This document shows, piece by piece, positions 7,950 to 15,664 of a DNA stretch of 64,000 nt; position 1 is the stretch's first letter, and every line of letters starts with the position of its first letter. Origin of the DNA: Anaerohalosphaera lusitana. Lineage in GTDB: Bacteria > Planctomycetota > Phycisphaerae > Sedimentisphaerales > Anaerohalosphaeraceae. The notes under the pieces are model-generated. The model had not been told where the DNA came from. It ran no database searches and was given only the letters and a program-made list of their open reading frames with translations. A program made the position numbers and the translations under genes. The stretch is from contig NZ_CP019791.1 of NCBI RefSeq assembly GCF_002007645.1, positions 2,294,001 through 2,358,000 of the forward strand, written 5' to 3'.

Positions 7950-9885
7950 GAAGCGCCAGGAGACTGGCAAGGAGTAGCGGATGCGAGAGCCGTACAATGA
8001 AGGTTTAGCGAGCCACATTGGCCCCGAGTCATGTGGGTGGGTCGGTAACGACACATCTGAAGCGTTGACAGGGGTACATGCGGGCCGGGTATTGAGCCGC
8101 GTAAGTTCTTGCGTAACAGATCGGAGTGCCGACGCTGTCGAAACTGTCGGAAGGCAATACTGGATACGCCGTTATCGCAAGGCATATTCAGACTCCGCGC
8201 GGTCGAAGACCCCGTGCACGCATGGAAACTCTTTGCACAGGAACTGGGAGATCCTGTGTTCAGCCTTATCCAAAGAATCTGGAAAGGTTCGCACTGCAAA
8301 TCCAGAAGGAGCAACGCAGTGATGCACGAGCACAGGAAGTCGGACAGTCCCATAGTACCGGAGACGCTCTTGAACAAAGATTGTGATACATTACAGTCGG
8401 CGGAGAGAGCCGAGGGAAGGGGACTGACCAAGGGCAATCCGTCCCAGCAAAACAGGTGCCGGACTCAGAGCCGGGCAGGCCTGCAAAGTGCGTTGGAACG
8501 GATACGGCAGGCAGCGGCCGGGGACAATAAGCTGCGGTTCACCTCGCTTTGGCACCATGTCTACAATGTAGAACGCCTCAGAGAAGAATATTTCAGCATC
8601 AAAAGACAGGCAGCAGCAGGCGTAGACGAAAAGACATGGCAGGAGTATGGGGAAGACTTGGAAGAAAATCTCCAAGACCTCTCAAGCCGACTAAAGCGCG
8701 GGGCATATAGAGCCAAACCCGTCAAGCGGGTTTATATCCCAAAGTCTGATGGACGGCAGCGTCCCATTGGTATAACTACCATAGAGGATAAGATCGTCCA
8801 GCGGGCCACGACAACTGTACTGAATGCCATATACGAGACTGATTTCAAAGGCTTCTCGTACGGCTTCCGTCCAGGTCGTAGTGCTCATAATGCTCTTGAT
8901 GCTGTAACAGTCGGCATACTCAAACGCAAGGTGAACTGGGTGCTCGATGCCGACATATGTGGATTCTTCGATGCTATCGACCACAGTTGGCTTATAAAAT
9001 TCATTGAGCACTGGATTGGAGACCAGCGAGTAATTCGCCACATAAAGAAGTGGCTCAATGCTGGTGTGCTGGAAGAAGGCAGGCGAGTACAGTTTAAAGA
9101 AGGTACTCCACAGGGAGGAAGTATTTCCCCTCTGCTGGCAAACATCTACCTTCACTATGTATTTGACCTTTGGGCCCATCAATGGCGTAAGCGAAACGGC
9201 CAAGGCCATGTTATCATGGTCCGGTACGCAGACGATATCGTGGTGGGCTTCCAGTACAAATCGGACGCAATGCGGTTCCGGAAAGATATGCAGAGCAGGT
9301 TTTGCAAGTTCAATCTGGAATTGCATTCCGACAAGACCCGCCTGATTCAATTCGGCCGTTTTGCGGCAGAGAGAAGGGCGGCTAAAGGTCAAGGCAAGCC
9401 TGAAACTTTTGACTTTCTTGGTTTTACGCACATCTGTGCCAAATCAAGCAAAGGCACTTTCAAGCTGCTTAGACTCCCAATTCGCAAGCGTGTGCAGGCA
9501 AAGCTGAAGGAAATCAAGGAGCAGTTGAAAATACGCAGGTATACGTCCATACCGGAAATGGGGCGATGGCTCCACTCTGTGGTGAGTGGCTGGTACCGCT
9601 ATTATGCTGTTCCGAATACCTTTCGTTATCTTGGCAAGTTCAGACGGCGGGTTGCCTGGCTGTGGTTCAGAGCATTGCGACGGCGCAGTCAGCGAAGCAG
9701 GATGACCTGGAGTCGAATGTACAAGCTGATGGATAGATGGCTTCCTAAACCGAGAATCTTGCACGCATATCCCCAAGCTCGTTTAAAGGCTGCACGTTAT
9801 GACCCAAGGCAGGAGCCGTATGCGGTAATCCCGCACGTACGGATCTGTGCGGGGGGCTGTGAGCAATCACAGTCCCTACCGCGAC
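7950..9885 (+). mobile_element. Group II intron, copy 1
   Basis: This 1,936-bp unit matches the one at 49923-51858 with no difference that I can see by eye. The ends were set by comparison with an intron-free version of the insertion site at 53412-53437: upstream exon ending in G, downstream exon starting CACAATTTTG. The intron carries a structured 5' region, a reverse transcriptase/maturase frame, and a recognisable domain V and VI near its 3' end, finishing in AC. The first bases (GAAGCGCC) are not the usual GTGYG. Downstream is the left end of an IS256-type element; upstream is a broken gene. Confidence 0.8.
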
Positions 9886-9896
9886 CACAATTTTGA
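8322..9896 (+). CDS. ltrA: Group II intron reverse transcriptase/maturase, copy 1
   Basis: The intron-encoded protein has the RT palm with RPIGITTIEDKIVQ, the YGFRPGRSAH box, catalytic aspartates in DADICGFFDAID and RYADDIVVGF, and TPQGGSISPLLANIYL. A maturase (X) domain ends with GWYRYYAV. No HNH endonuclease domain is visible. It should help the intron splice and reverse-splice into DNA. The start at 8322, or GTG at 8319, follows AGGAG; longer in-frame starts lie in structured intron RNA. The frame continues through domains V and VI and four codons past the intron end, so the last 25 residues or so are read from ribozyme sequence and are probably dispensable. Confidence 0.85.
   Translation: MHEHRKSDSPIVPETLLNKDCDTLQSAERAEGRGLTKGNPSQQNRCRTQSRAGLQSALERIRQAAAGDNKLRFTSLWHHVYNVERLREEYFSIKRQAAAGVDEKTWQEYGEDLEENLQDLSSRLKRGAYRAKPVKRVYIPKSDGRQRPIGITTIEDKIVQRATTTVLNAIYETDFKGFSYGFRPGRSAHNALDAVTVGILKRKVNWVLDADICGFFDAIDHSWLIKFIEHWIGDQRVIRHIKKWLNAGVLEEGRRVQFKEGTPQGGSISPLLANIYLHYVFDLWAHQWRKRNGQGHVIMVRYADDIVVGFQYKSDAMRFRKDMQSRFCKFNLELHSDKTRLIQFGRFAAERRAAKGQGKPETFDFLGFTHICAKSSKGTFKLLRLPIRKRVQAKLKEIKEQLKIRRYTSIPEMGRWLHSVVSGWYRYYAVPNTFRYLGKFRRRVAWLWFRALRRRSQRSRMTWSRMYKLMDRWLPKPRILHAYPQARLKAARYDPRQEPYAVIPHVRICAGGCEQSQSLPRPQF
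9813..9885 (+). ncRNA. Group II intron domains V and VI, copy 1
   Basis: GAGCCGTATGCGG pairs with CCGCACGTACGGATC as the catalytic domain V hairpin. The next hairpin (CTGTGA, loop GCAA, TCACAG) and the end CTACCGCGAC form domain VI. The same structure lies at 51786-51858. Confidence 0.75.
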
Positions 9897-10058
9897 AGTG
9901 GATTAAAAAAGTCCTTTCGCTGGTCGATGGTATTTACAGTACATAACTACCATTTAGCCAGAGAAAGGACTTACGATGCAAAAGAACGAATCGGACAGAT
10001 CGGTTGCGAATTTGAACAAAGCTATTAAAATTGACGAATCGCAGATTCAAAACCACCT
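9886..10058 (+). mobile_element. IS256-family left-end remnant
   Basis: From the intron border to 10058 the sequence follows the first 200 bp of the IS256-type element at 51859, including the start of its transposase (ATG at 9975, MQKNESDRSVANLNKA). The match stops abruptly inside codon 28 or so. About ten base differences show it is a diverged copy rather than a recent duplicate. Confidence 0.8.
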
Positions 10059-10079
10059 CCCCGAGTAGGACTCGAAACT
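10057..10079 (-). other. tRNA 3'-end-like fragment at the IS256 remnant border
   Basis: On the minus strand TTTCGAGTCCTACTCGGGG resembles a tRNA T-loop and acceptor strand, but the 5' side of the T-stem does not pair. It begins exactly where the IS256 match ends. A similar fragment lies near the other intron copy at 49832-49855. It may be a relic of another integration site. Confidence 0.3.
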
Positions 10080-10182
10080 TAATCCTAGTGGTTAACAATC
10101 TACAAGGAATAAGGGTGCCAAACATGTAAAGATGTGCGATTCGGGTGCAGATTTATTTTACCGAGTCTGGTTTGCTTTCCTC

Positions 10183-10222
10183 TGCGTCACTTTTGCGTCA
10201 GTCGCCAGTGATAAACCACTTG
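10183..10222. repeat. Island right-end arm repeats, type C, copy 2
   Basis: TGCGTCA at 10183 and 10194 (11 bp apart) begins a block nearly identical to 5221-5260. It ends 125 bp before the tRNA-Met core at 10325. The block occurs here without the transposase found at copy 1, so it belongs to the island end rather than to the IS. Confidence 0.55.
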
Positions 10223-10324
10223 TAACTTACAGTTGTATAATTTGTATCCTACTTGAAAACCATGTTAAAGCTTCCAAAGCCGAGTATAAGTCTATGTTAG
10301 TAAAGGACTTATGCTTGGATGTCT

Positions 10325-10369
10325 GGACTCATAATCCCTTGGTCCGGGGTTCGAATCCCTGCGGGCCCA
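10325..10369 (+). other. Attachment site: 3' half of tRNA with CAT anticodon
   Basis: The block begins at the anticodon stem (GGA, loop CTCATAA, TCC), giving anticodon CAT. It continues through a T-arm (CGGGG, TTCGAAT, CCCTG) to an acceptor strand CGGGCCC and discriminator A. The type is elongator Met or Ile-CAT. There is no 5' half upstream. The first 24 bp recur at 37059-37082. Integrase B is encoded next to it, as integrase A is next to the Asp fragment. Confidence 0.7.
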
Positions 10370-10384
10370 TACTTGTAACTCTAG

Positions 10385-10418
10385 GCCAGTCAAGCACTTA
10401 TGCGTGACTGGCTTTTTT
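10385..10418 (+). terminator. Terminator behind the tRNA-CAT 3' half
   Basis: The stem GCCAGTCA / TGACTGGC is followed by six T. The loop again contains AAGCACTT. The last codons of integrase B overlap it on the other strand. Confidence 0.75.
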
Positions 10419-11610
10419 CGTTTTCTCTCAAAACAGGGGTGTGCAACAGATTTGCAACAGAAAACTGCTGCAGAGCCTGCTCACTGGCACGCCTGGTGCG
10501 GTCCACAAGGTCGTCAGAAACCGCCAGATAGAACTTTCTGGTCGTCTCAAAACTTGAATGACCTGCCATGTTCATCACGTCCAGTTCACTCAGCCCTGAC
10601 CGCAGCCAGTTAGTCAGACACGTCCTGCGCAGATCGTGAAAGGTTGTGCCCTCGATGTCCGCCTGTTTGCAGATTCGCCGCCATTGTCTGTCAAAGTTGT
10701 TCAAGGGGCTGGTACCATCTGTCTGCGACCAGTTACCGTCAGTGCGCTTCTGCTGAATCGTCGCATAGCGTTCCTGAGATATGAACACATATGGCAGCTC
10801 ATCGGGACTCTCTTCACGTGCAGTGCCCAGCAGCGTTATAAGCTCCTCAGTTAGCGGCAGGGTGCGTCTCTCAGCGTCTTTTGGTGTCCAGGCCCAGGTT
10901 GAGTCTGTATTCGCTTTCGGGGCGACTGTGACGGTCTTGGCATCCGTGTCGATATCCGACCATGTCAGATTCAACAGCTCACCCCTTCTCATGGCAGTAC
11001 CCAGCGCCATGCGGAGCAACATATCCCAATCCAGTGTGCGACATTTGACAAAACTGTTCGCAGCCCGGAGCAACGCGATTATCGCATCGCTGTCGAGTAC
11101 ATTGATCGACTGCGGGCTGTATTTCGGCGTTTTGACCCACCTGAATGGATTTTCATCAAGCTGGCCTCGCTGTACACAGAGCTGGAATATCCGCTTGAGG
11201 TGACGGATCTTCTTCGCTGCGGTTGCAGGCGTTTGTCCGTCATCCAGGCAGTACTGCACCAGGCGTTCACCATGTTCGTGACGGACAGACCGGTAGTCAA
11301 TGTCTCCCACCGCTTTGACCAGGGTTTTCATCGAGTTTTTTGCTACCAGCATGCTGCTTTCCTTTACCTGACCTTGAGTACGGGTCTCGTAGTCCTCAAA
11401 CAGTTCCATCAGTTTCATCGGAAGTGCCTGACGATCTCCCATTCTCAAGTGACGTTCGAGTCTGGTCCTTTCCTGTTCGGCCTTTCGCTTGTTTGCATGG
11501 CCGAGAGATTTCTGTCTGCGTTTGCCTTTGTCATCGATGTAAATGAGATAATATGTAAAACTTTTGCCGTCTCTTGACGGTCTTTCCCAGAGTCTCACTG
11601 CGTCTTGCAT
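10390..11610 (-). CDS. Tyrosine recombinase/integrase B
   Basis: This 406-residue recombinase is related to integrase A but clearly diverged. It has an N-terminal AP2-like arm-binding strand region, a core-binding domain, and the catalytic set R (TAMRRGEL), HDLRRTCLTNW and AGHSSFETTRKFY. The start at 11610 follows AAAGGAGG; the 17 in-frame codons upstream lack coding character. The arm repeats TGCAACAG (10442 and 10453) lie within its last codons. It probably catalyses integration at the CAT-tRNA anticodon arm and brackets the DNA from 10325 to 37059, which includes the TonB system. Confidence 0.9.
   Translation of the reverse strand: MQDAVRLWERPSRDGKSFTYYLIYIDDKGKRRQKSLGHANKRKAEQERTRLERHLRMGDRQALPMKLMELFEDYETRTQGQVKESSMLVAKNSMKTLVKAVGDIDYRSVRHEHGERLVQYCLDDGQTPATAAKKIRHLKRIFQLCVQRGQLDENPFRWVKTPKYSPQSINVLDSDAIIALLRAANSFVKCRTLDWDMLLRMALGTAMRRGELLNLTWSDIDTDAKTVTVAPKANTDSTWAWTPKDAERRTLPLTEELITLLGTAREESPDELPYVFISQERYATIQQKRTDGNWSQTDGTSPLNNFDRQWRRICKQADIEGTTFHDLRRTCLTNWLRSGLSELDVMNMAGHSSFETTRKFYLAVSDDLVDRTRRASEQALQQFSVANLLHTPVLRENEKSQSRISA
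10442..10460. repeat. Island left-end arm repeats, type B
   Basis: TGCAACAG at 10442-10449 and 10453-10460 is 11 bp apart and begins 117 bp from the tRNA core. The same pair, with the same 11-bp period, lies at 36923-36941 and ends 118 bp before the partial tRNA core at 37059. Confidence 0.6.
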
Positions 11611-11685
11611 CTGATACCTCCTTTCCGACGCTGGCCGGGACCCGGGTTGACCGGGTCCCATTATAGCCAGTTTGACTGTTCAATG

Positions 11686-11952
11686 CTAGTGATGATCCAT
11701 AAATCCCATTTGCCCTTCGAGCCAGTCTCGAACCGCAGGCAGATAGTAAAGCACACGGTTGCAGATGCGTATCCTGGGCAGGTCACGCATTCTCTTGAGA
11801 TGCTCGATGACATTGTGGTAGTCTGAGGCATCACTGATCTCTGGGATTCTGAGGTACTGAATAAGCTCCGGTTCGGTCATAAGCTCTGGATAGCTGGCTG
11901 GACTGTTTGACCTTTCTCGTTCCACATGTAGTTTTCTTTTCTCATTATTCAT
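11686..11952 (-). CDS. Excisionase-like HTH protein B
   Basis: About 88 residues with ELMTEPELIQYLRIPEIS as the start of a helix-turn-helix and RVLYYLPAVRDWLEGQM as the closing strand and helix. This parallels the protein upstream of integrase A, and the gene lies 75 bp upstream of integrase B. I prefer the ATG at 11952 to a TTG four codons earlier. A role in excision or in control of the integrase is inferred from the repeated gene order. The phased 10-bp repeats lie just upstream of this gene, where its promoter should be. Confidence 0.6.
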   Translation of the reverse strand: MNNEKRKLHVERERSNSPASYPELMTEPELIQYLRIPEISDASDYHNVIEHLKRMRDLPRIRICNRVLYYLPAVRDWLEGQMGFMDHH

Positions 11953-12000
11953 ATAGAATTCCAATCAATCATTTTCAGTTCATTCGTCGAGTCTCAACTC

Positions 12001-12150
12001 CAGTAAACTCCTTGCAACTTCGTGTGAGATCTTGCAAGTCGTGGGATATCTTGCCAAATCTTGCAAACTCCTGTAAGCTCATGAGACATCCTGCAAGTTC
12101 TTGAGAGTCCCTGTAAAGCCTGTAAACTCGTGTAAGCTCTTGTGATCTCT
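12001..12150. repeat. Helically phased 10-bp direct repeats
   Basis: From 12001 nearly every 10-bp block fits a degenerate NTGYAARNTC pattern: CTTGCAAGTC, TTGCAAACTC, CTGTAAGCTC, CTGCAAGTTC, CTGTAAAGCC and others. There are about twelve blocks in exact 10-bp register and three more after a 1-bp shift. Related but looser units extend to about 12194. The tract is non-coding, between two minus-strand genes and upstream of the excisionase-like gene. One unit per helical turn puts every copy on the same DNA face, as for cooperative protein binding or an iteron array. No matching protein is known to me. Confidence 0.7.
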
Positions 12151-12195
12151 TTCAATTGTGATCTCTTTCAATGTCCTGTGAACTCCTGTAAGTCA

Positions 12196-12825
12196 TCACA
12201 GGTCCAGTCCCAATGTGTCATCCAGAGTACGGGCTTCATACTCTAGTGCTGGTAAATAACGATACTCTGACGCCTTGCGTCGATTACCACTTTTAACGAG
12301 TTCCAGAATTTCTTGGTCAACAAGCGTCTTGAGAAATCTGCGTGCCCTCGGCTGACTGATGCCCAAAATCTTACCGGCATCATACCCAGATAGCCAAAAG
12401 AGTCCGTCCCCAACCATAAGTTGAAGTTGGTAGCAGACTTTACCCAGCAGTATAAGTCGCTCGTCGGAGAATATTTCAATTTCCAGTGGTGTGTCCATTT
12501 TCTTCGCTTTATCAACAGCCTTTTGAAATGAGAAGCCTTTGGGAATTCGAATTTTAGGCCAGACTTCGATGAATTGTGACCAAGCTTCGTCCTCGGACAG
12601 AGTGTCACCATCTTCATCTAGAAGAATGTCTTCTAGTTGCTCGTAGCAATGGTAAAAAATGTCTTCTAGCTGGTCCTCGTCAATATTTTTTGGAATGCCT
12701 AATCCTCGTAAGTATTGACATAGAACGAATATATCGTGATTGTCGATGCGGCTAACATCAGGCGAAGGGTTTTCAATTTCTTCCCTTACTTTAGGTATGA
12801 TTCTATCTATCTTCTTACGCCACAT
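12196..12825 (-). CDS. Winged-helix island protein, unknown role
   Basis: About 209 residues. The N-terminal two thirds are acidic and helical (LEDIFYHCYEQLEDILLDED). The C-terminal part looks like a winged helix: GYDAGKILGISQPRARRFLK as recognition region, then EILELVKSGNRRKASEYRYLP. The start at 12825 (MWRKKIDRI) has GGAG 7 bp upstream. The gene overlaps the zinc-ribbon gene upstream by 11 bp. Its 3' end abuts the phased repeats, so binding to them, as a replication or control protein would, is a reasonable but untested guess. I cannot name a family. Confidence 0.6.
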   Translation of the reverse strand: MWRKKIDRIIPKVREEIENPSPDVSRIDNHDIFVLCQYLRGLGIPKNIDEDQLEDIFYHCYEQLEDILLDEDGDTLSEDEAWSQFIEVWPKIRIPKGFSFQKAVDKAKKMDTPLEIEIFSDERLILLGKVCYQLQLMVGDGLFWLSGYDAGKILGISQPRARRFLKTLVDQEILELVKSGNRRKASEYRYLPALEYEARTLDDTLGLDL

Positions 12826-13174
12826 TTTTATCTCCATTCTTGTGAATAACTGAAGTTTGTAATTTCTGCTGGGGTTTGTAGGGCCGATATGCCCACAGCG
12901 GACATGCAAGGCTCGTACACTTCCGAACCTCATTCCTCTGCCACATCATGCATTCGAGGCAAAAGCTATCCACCGCAGCTCTAAGACTCTTTCCTGAAAC
13001 GGCTCTGGCGTACTTAGCCTGATACGATCTGGGCATGTCAGACCGACGCTGTGCAATCTTTTCGGCCCGCTTAGAGCTTGACGGCGAAGGGCAGAAATGG
13101 TAATCTCCAGTTGACTTAGTTTTTCTTTGTGGGGCCGTTGTTCCAGCAGCGGCTTCGCTTTTTTCACTGAGCAT
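12815..13174 (-). CDS. Cys-rich (zinc-ribbon-like) island protein
   Basis: A 119-residue basic protein with a low-complexity N-terminus. A C-terminal cysteine cluster (SFCLECMMWQRNEVRKC, then SLACPLW) looks like a zinc site of the CxxC-x8-C-x4-C type. It overlaps the AlpA-like gene upstream by 11 bp and the winged-helix gene downstream by 11 bp, so the three are probably translated together. DNA or RNA binding is likely from the motif; nothing more specific can be supported. Confidence 0.55.
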   Translation of the reverse strand: MLSEKSEAAAGTTAPQRKTKSTGDYHFCPSPSSSKRAEKIAQRRSDMPRSYQAKYARAVSGKSLRAAVDSFCLECMMWQRNEVRKCTSLACPLWAYRPYKPQQKLQTSVIHKNGDKNVA

Positions 13175-13424
13175 TCAACGCCTCCTTCCTCTGTTCGAAT
13201 TCTTCACGAGAAGGGCAGTTCCACTCGAGGAACAGCTCCATGTCGGATGATCTCCAGCGCACATTGCCTCCGATCTTCACGGGTGAAGGGACTTTGGCTG
13301 ACGCCGACAGCCTGTGCCAGGTCCTGCGACTGATGCCGCACATCCTGGCGCATTGCTCCGATGTCAGAAGAGGGGGTTTGGGGTGTGACGACTCGCTTGC
13401 GAGTGTCAGAACGTCGTTTTTCAT
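13164..13424 (-). CDS. AlpA/MerR-type HTH regulator
   Basis: An 86-residue protein with LTSEQCARMCGISRRTWHRL as a helix-turn-helix and VKIGGNVRWRSSDMELFLEW as the wing and following helix, typical of AlpA-type activators of island excision. The start at 13424 follows TTGGAG; the longer frame upstream has no ribosome site and odd composition. It heads the three-gene cluster 13424-12196 and is preceded by about 270 bp of non-coding, AT-rich sequence likely to hold its promoter. Regulation of island genes is inferred from the family. Confidence 0.7.
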   Translation of the reverse strand: MKNDVLTLASESSHPKPPLLTSEQCARMCGISRRTWHRLSASAKVPSPVKIGGNVRWRSSDMELFLEWNCPSREEFEQRKEALNAQ

Positions 13425-13698
13425 GACTTGGATCTCCAAAAGATAACAACAATGTTTTTGTCTAACTTCTGGAGACGAGTTTAAGGAGCTTAGTTTGGGT
13501 AACAAGCAGTAAACCCGGGTAAAGCGAATTACCTGGTGGAATGTGTTAAATTCGGGAGGGGAAAAGTAAGGTGTTAAACTCTTATCGTCATACTCGTGGT
13601 ATTGATTGAGGCGGGCTTTTGGCTCCAAATCGGACAAAAAATACATCTACTGGTTTTTAGCTTTGGCAAATTGCTGCCGAGACCGAAAAAAATAATGT

Positions 13699-13715
13699 AG
13701 GTAAATCATTTACCT
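13699..13715. promoter_or_regulatory. Perfect 17-bp palindrome AGGTAAATCATTTACCT
   Basis: The two 8-bp arms are exact inverted copies about a single central base. It overlaps the stop codon of the 385-residue gene and lies upstream of the AlpA-like operon. Related half-sites (GGGTAAAG, ATTACCT) occur at about 13515-13533. It is probably an operator for a dimeric repressor. Confidence 0.45.
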
Positions 13716-14867
13716 GTCTTTAGAATTTCCATTACCTTTGCGGTATAATGATTCTTTGTGAAGCCCATACATTTTTTTCCACCACTGTCGCGGGAAAAAA
13801 AGTTGCTTCTTACATTTAAAAAGCGTGTTCTGCCTAGAGTGCCTAAAGTTGTACGCTTCCCAAGTTTCGTCAGCATGTCGTTTTTCTCCATATTTGACCA
13901 TGATTAATCCATCACTTTTGCAGGCATTTTCTTGAAGTTTTTGTAGCTTACTACGGTTAAATTTGCTGCGGGGATGTAGGTCCTTCATTTCTTTGCTAGT
14001 AATAAAGTATTTTTCCCAAGGTTCACTAGACAAAGCAGCTGACTTGTCTACATTGAATGTTTGCAAGTAGCTCAACGGAAATTCCTCTGCAATTGACGGG
14101 TCGATTAAAGCCATCAGCAGTCGTAGCTCTTCTAATAACCGTTCTTGCTCTTCTGCTAGTTCTTCAATGGCCTTCTGTATATCAGAATTTGTAGGAGTCT
14201 TTAGCTCGCTCATGTAAGGGTCTTCAGGTGTAGTATGGTAACTAAGCTTATCGAACAATAAGTCCCTGAAGGTTTGACGCCGGTAAATCAATCCTTCAAA
14301 TAACGTGGAAAGATTATCCTTATACTTCTTCAAGAAGATTCCCGATTCTTGAGCGATGACACACAATATTGGCCAAAAGCGAATCAGCTGATCAATTAGA
14401 TGGCGTTGGTGCTTATAATAATGGTAGCGTTGGGAATCTTCTATCTGTATGTACTCAGAAAGATTCTTATACAGTTCTGTGAAAATTCGCGCTTCCTCTG
14501 TTAGGCAAACAAACTGAGTATTACTTTTACTGTCAAGACCGGTACATGCTATCTGGCGGAATTTACTCAATTGGGGAAAAAGGTAGTCATCCCCCTTAAC
14601 AACTATCATAAAGAAAGTGCTACTGCAATCTGGCAGATCATATCTTTTTGATGTTTCTTCGAATAACAAAGAAAAGTAGTCACATTCGTCAGTAAGCTGC
14701 ACTCGAAGTTCCTCACCTAGTTCAACAAAAGAATCCCAGGCATCTTCCAGTTCATCCAGCAGGTTTTCACACCGCTCAATCATGTCTTCTTCGTTTTCAC
14801 TTCCCAGGATCTTCACCATTTCCAGATAAAGAACCTGTGCACGTTTTATGATCTTTTTCTTTTCCAT
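13710..14867 (-). CDS. Protein of unknown function, 385 residues
   Basis: A soluble, strongly helical, charged protein with no signal peptide or membrane segment. It begins MEKKKIIKRAQVLYLEMVKI, carries a long coiled-coil-like stretch in the middle (IEELAEEQERLLEELRLLM), and ends in a basic region with aromatic residues (RQWWKKMYGLHKE). The AT-rich composition differs from the TonB genes. It sits alone, opposite to a 680-bp non-coding stretch and upstream of the AlpA-like operon. I recognise no motif that identifies an enzyme. Its position in a recombinase island makes a defence or element-maintenance role possible, but nothing in the sequence proves it. Confidence 0.65.
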   Translation of the reverse strand: MEKKKIIKRAQVLYLEMVKILGSENEEDMIERCENLLDELEDAWDSFVELGEELRVQLTDECDYFSLLFEETSKRYDLPDCSSTFFMIVVKGDDYLFPQLSKFRQIACTGLDSKSNTQFVCLTEEARIFTELYKNLSEYIQIEDSQRYHYYKHQRHLIDQLIRFWPILCVIAQESGIFLKKYKDNLSTLFEGLIYRRQTFRDLLFDKLSYHTTPEDPYMSELKTPTNSDIQKAIEELAEEQERLLEELRLLMALIDPSIAEEFPLSYLQTFNVDKSAALSSEPWEKYFITSKEMKDLHPRSKFNRSKLQKLQENACKSDGLIMVKYGEKRHADETWEAYNFRHSRQNTLFKCKKQLFFPRQWWKKMYGLHKESLYRKGNGNSKDR

Positions 14868-15550
14868 AGACCAAATTTTACTTAGAACCGTTATGATTGC
14901 AACTGATTGTCACTGATTTACTATATTCGGCAACACGAATGCTATTTGAACAGTGGAAAACAGGCGAAGTATAGGACATTCAGGCAATTGTGTCTGTCGG
15001 GCAAGGCATTTTTCGCTGTTCAGCAGTAGTGAACTTTGGTAGATTTGAATATGGAGAGGTTACCCCTCCGTTTCGGTGTAGACTTCGTTACTGGAAGTAC
15101 AAAAGAGTACACCGAACACCTATCCTTATCCCCTTTGCGCCTGTCCGATCTCAGAAAAGCTCTGCTGGTGTCCATTTACGATTCCAAGCAGATTGAGCCA
15201 TTCCTCCCTAAACAAGCATTTCCAAGACCTCTGAATCCCTTCTACAACTCTCATACCCAAATGCTGAGATCTCCTCAGTAAGGCAACATCTGAATAGGGG
15301 GGTACAGTCTTGGGCTTTCAGTCGGCCTTCTGTATTCGCCCGCGTATAGGCAGGTTACCCGACCAAGCATGTCGCAAAGCCAGCTCGGTGAAATTGGGAT
15401 TTTTGTACGCGCGGTTTTTCTCTACAGCAAGGACCCTCCCCCTTGTCCGGGACGTACCCCCGCCCCCCAAACCTCACACATACCAGCGAACCCACAGAAA
15501 ACCGCCCACCGAGCACGGATACTGTACGTCTCAGCTCAGCCCGCCGTCAT
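14868..15550. other. Non-coding stretch
   Basis: No frame here has a ribosome site with coding character. The right part is C-rich (runs such as CCCCCGCCCCCC near 15460). Promoters for the 385-residue gene on the minus strand should lie at the left end. Confidence 0.5.
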
Positions 15551-15652
15551 CACCTTTTCGAATTGAACGTCCCAACCCCCTCTCCTGTTCCCTTCAGAGG
15601 AGAGGGGGCTAATTCAAAAGGTTCTGCTAATACAAATTAACGTTCAATTCAG
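15551..15652. repeat. Nested inverted repeat: GC hairpin inside AT arms
   Basis: A 10-bp perfect stem (CCCCCTCTCC at 15576-15585, GGAGAGGGGG at 15599-15608) is enclosed by an 11-bp perfect inverted repeat (GAATTGAACGT at 15560-15570, ACGTTCAATTC at 15640-15650). A third near-match pair lies between them (CCTTTTCGAATT, AATTCAAAAGG). It sits 13 bp upstream of the small basic gene at 15665. Candidates are an RNA leader structure or a replication/transfer origin. Confidence 0.55.
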
Positions 15653-15664
15653 AAGGGACAGAAA

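Noticed and set aside
8691..9431. 246-codon minus-strand frame inside the reverse transcriptase gene
   Set aside because: It is antisense to well-conserved RT motifs and is repeated only because the intron is repeated.
8322..9896. Retron or diversity-generating reverse transcriptase
   Set aside because: A maturase domain and intron domains V and VI surround it, and no template/variable repeat pair or msr-msd structure is seen. A group II intron explains everything.
10183..10222. Part of the IS4 element, since copy 1 overlaps the transposase frame
   Set aside because: The block occurs here without any transposase sequence and keeps its distance to the tRNA core, so it belongs to the island end.
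12001..12194. CRISPR-like array
   Set aside because: The repeat unit is 10 bp with no spacers and the copies are degenerate; no cas gene is present.
14990..15640. Several 60-100 codon plus-strand frames
   Set aside because: No ribosome site, overlapping frames of equal length, and C-rich low-complexity composition.
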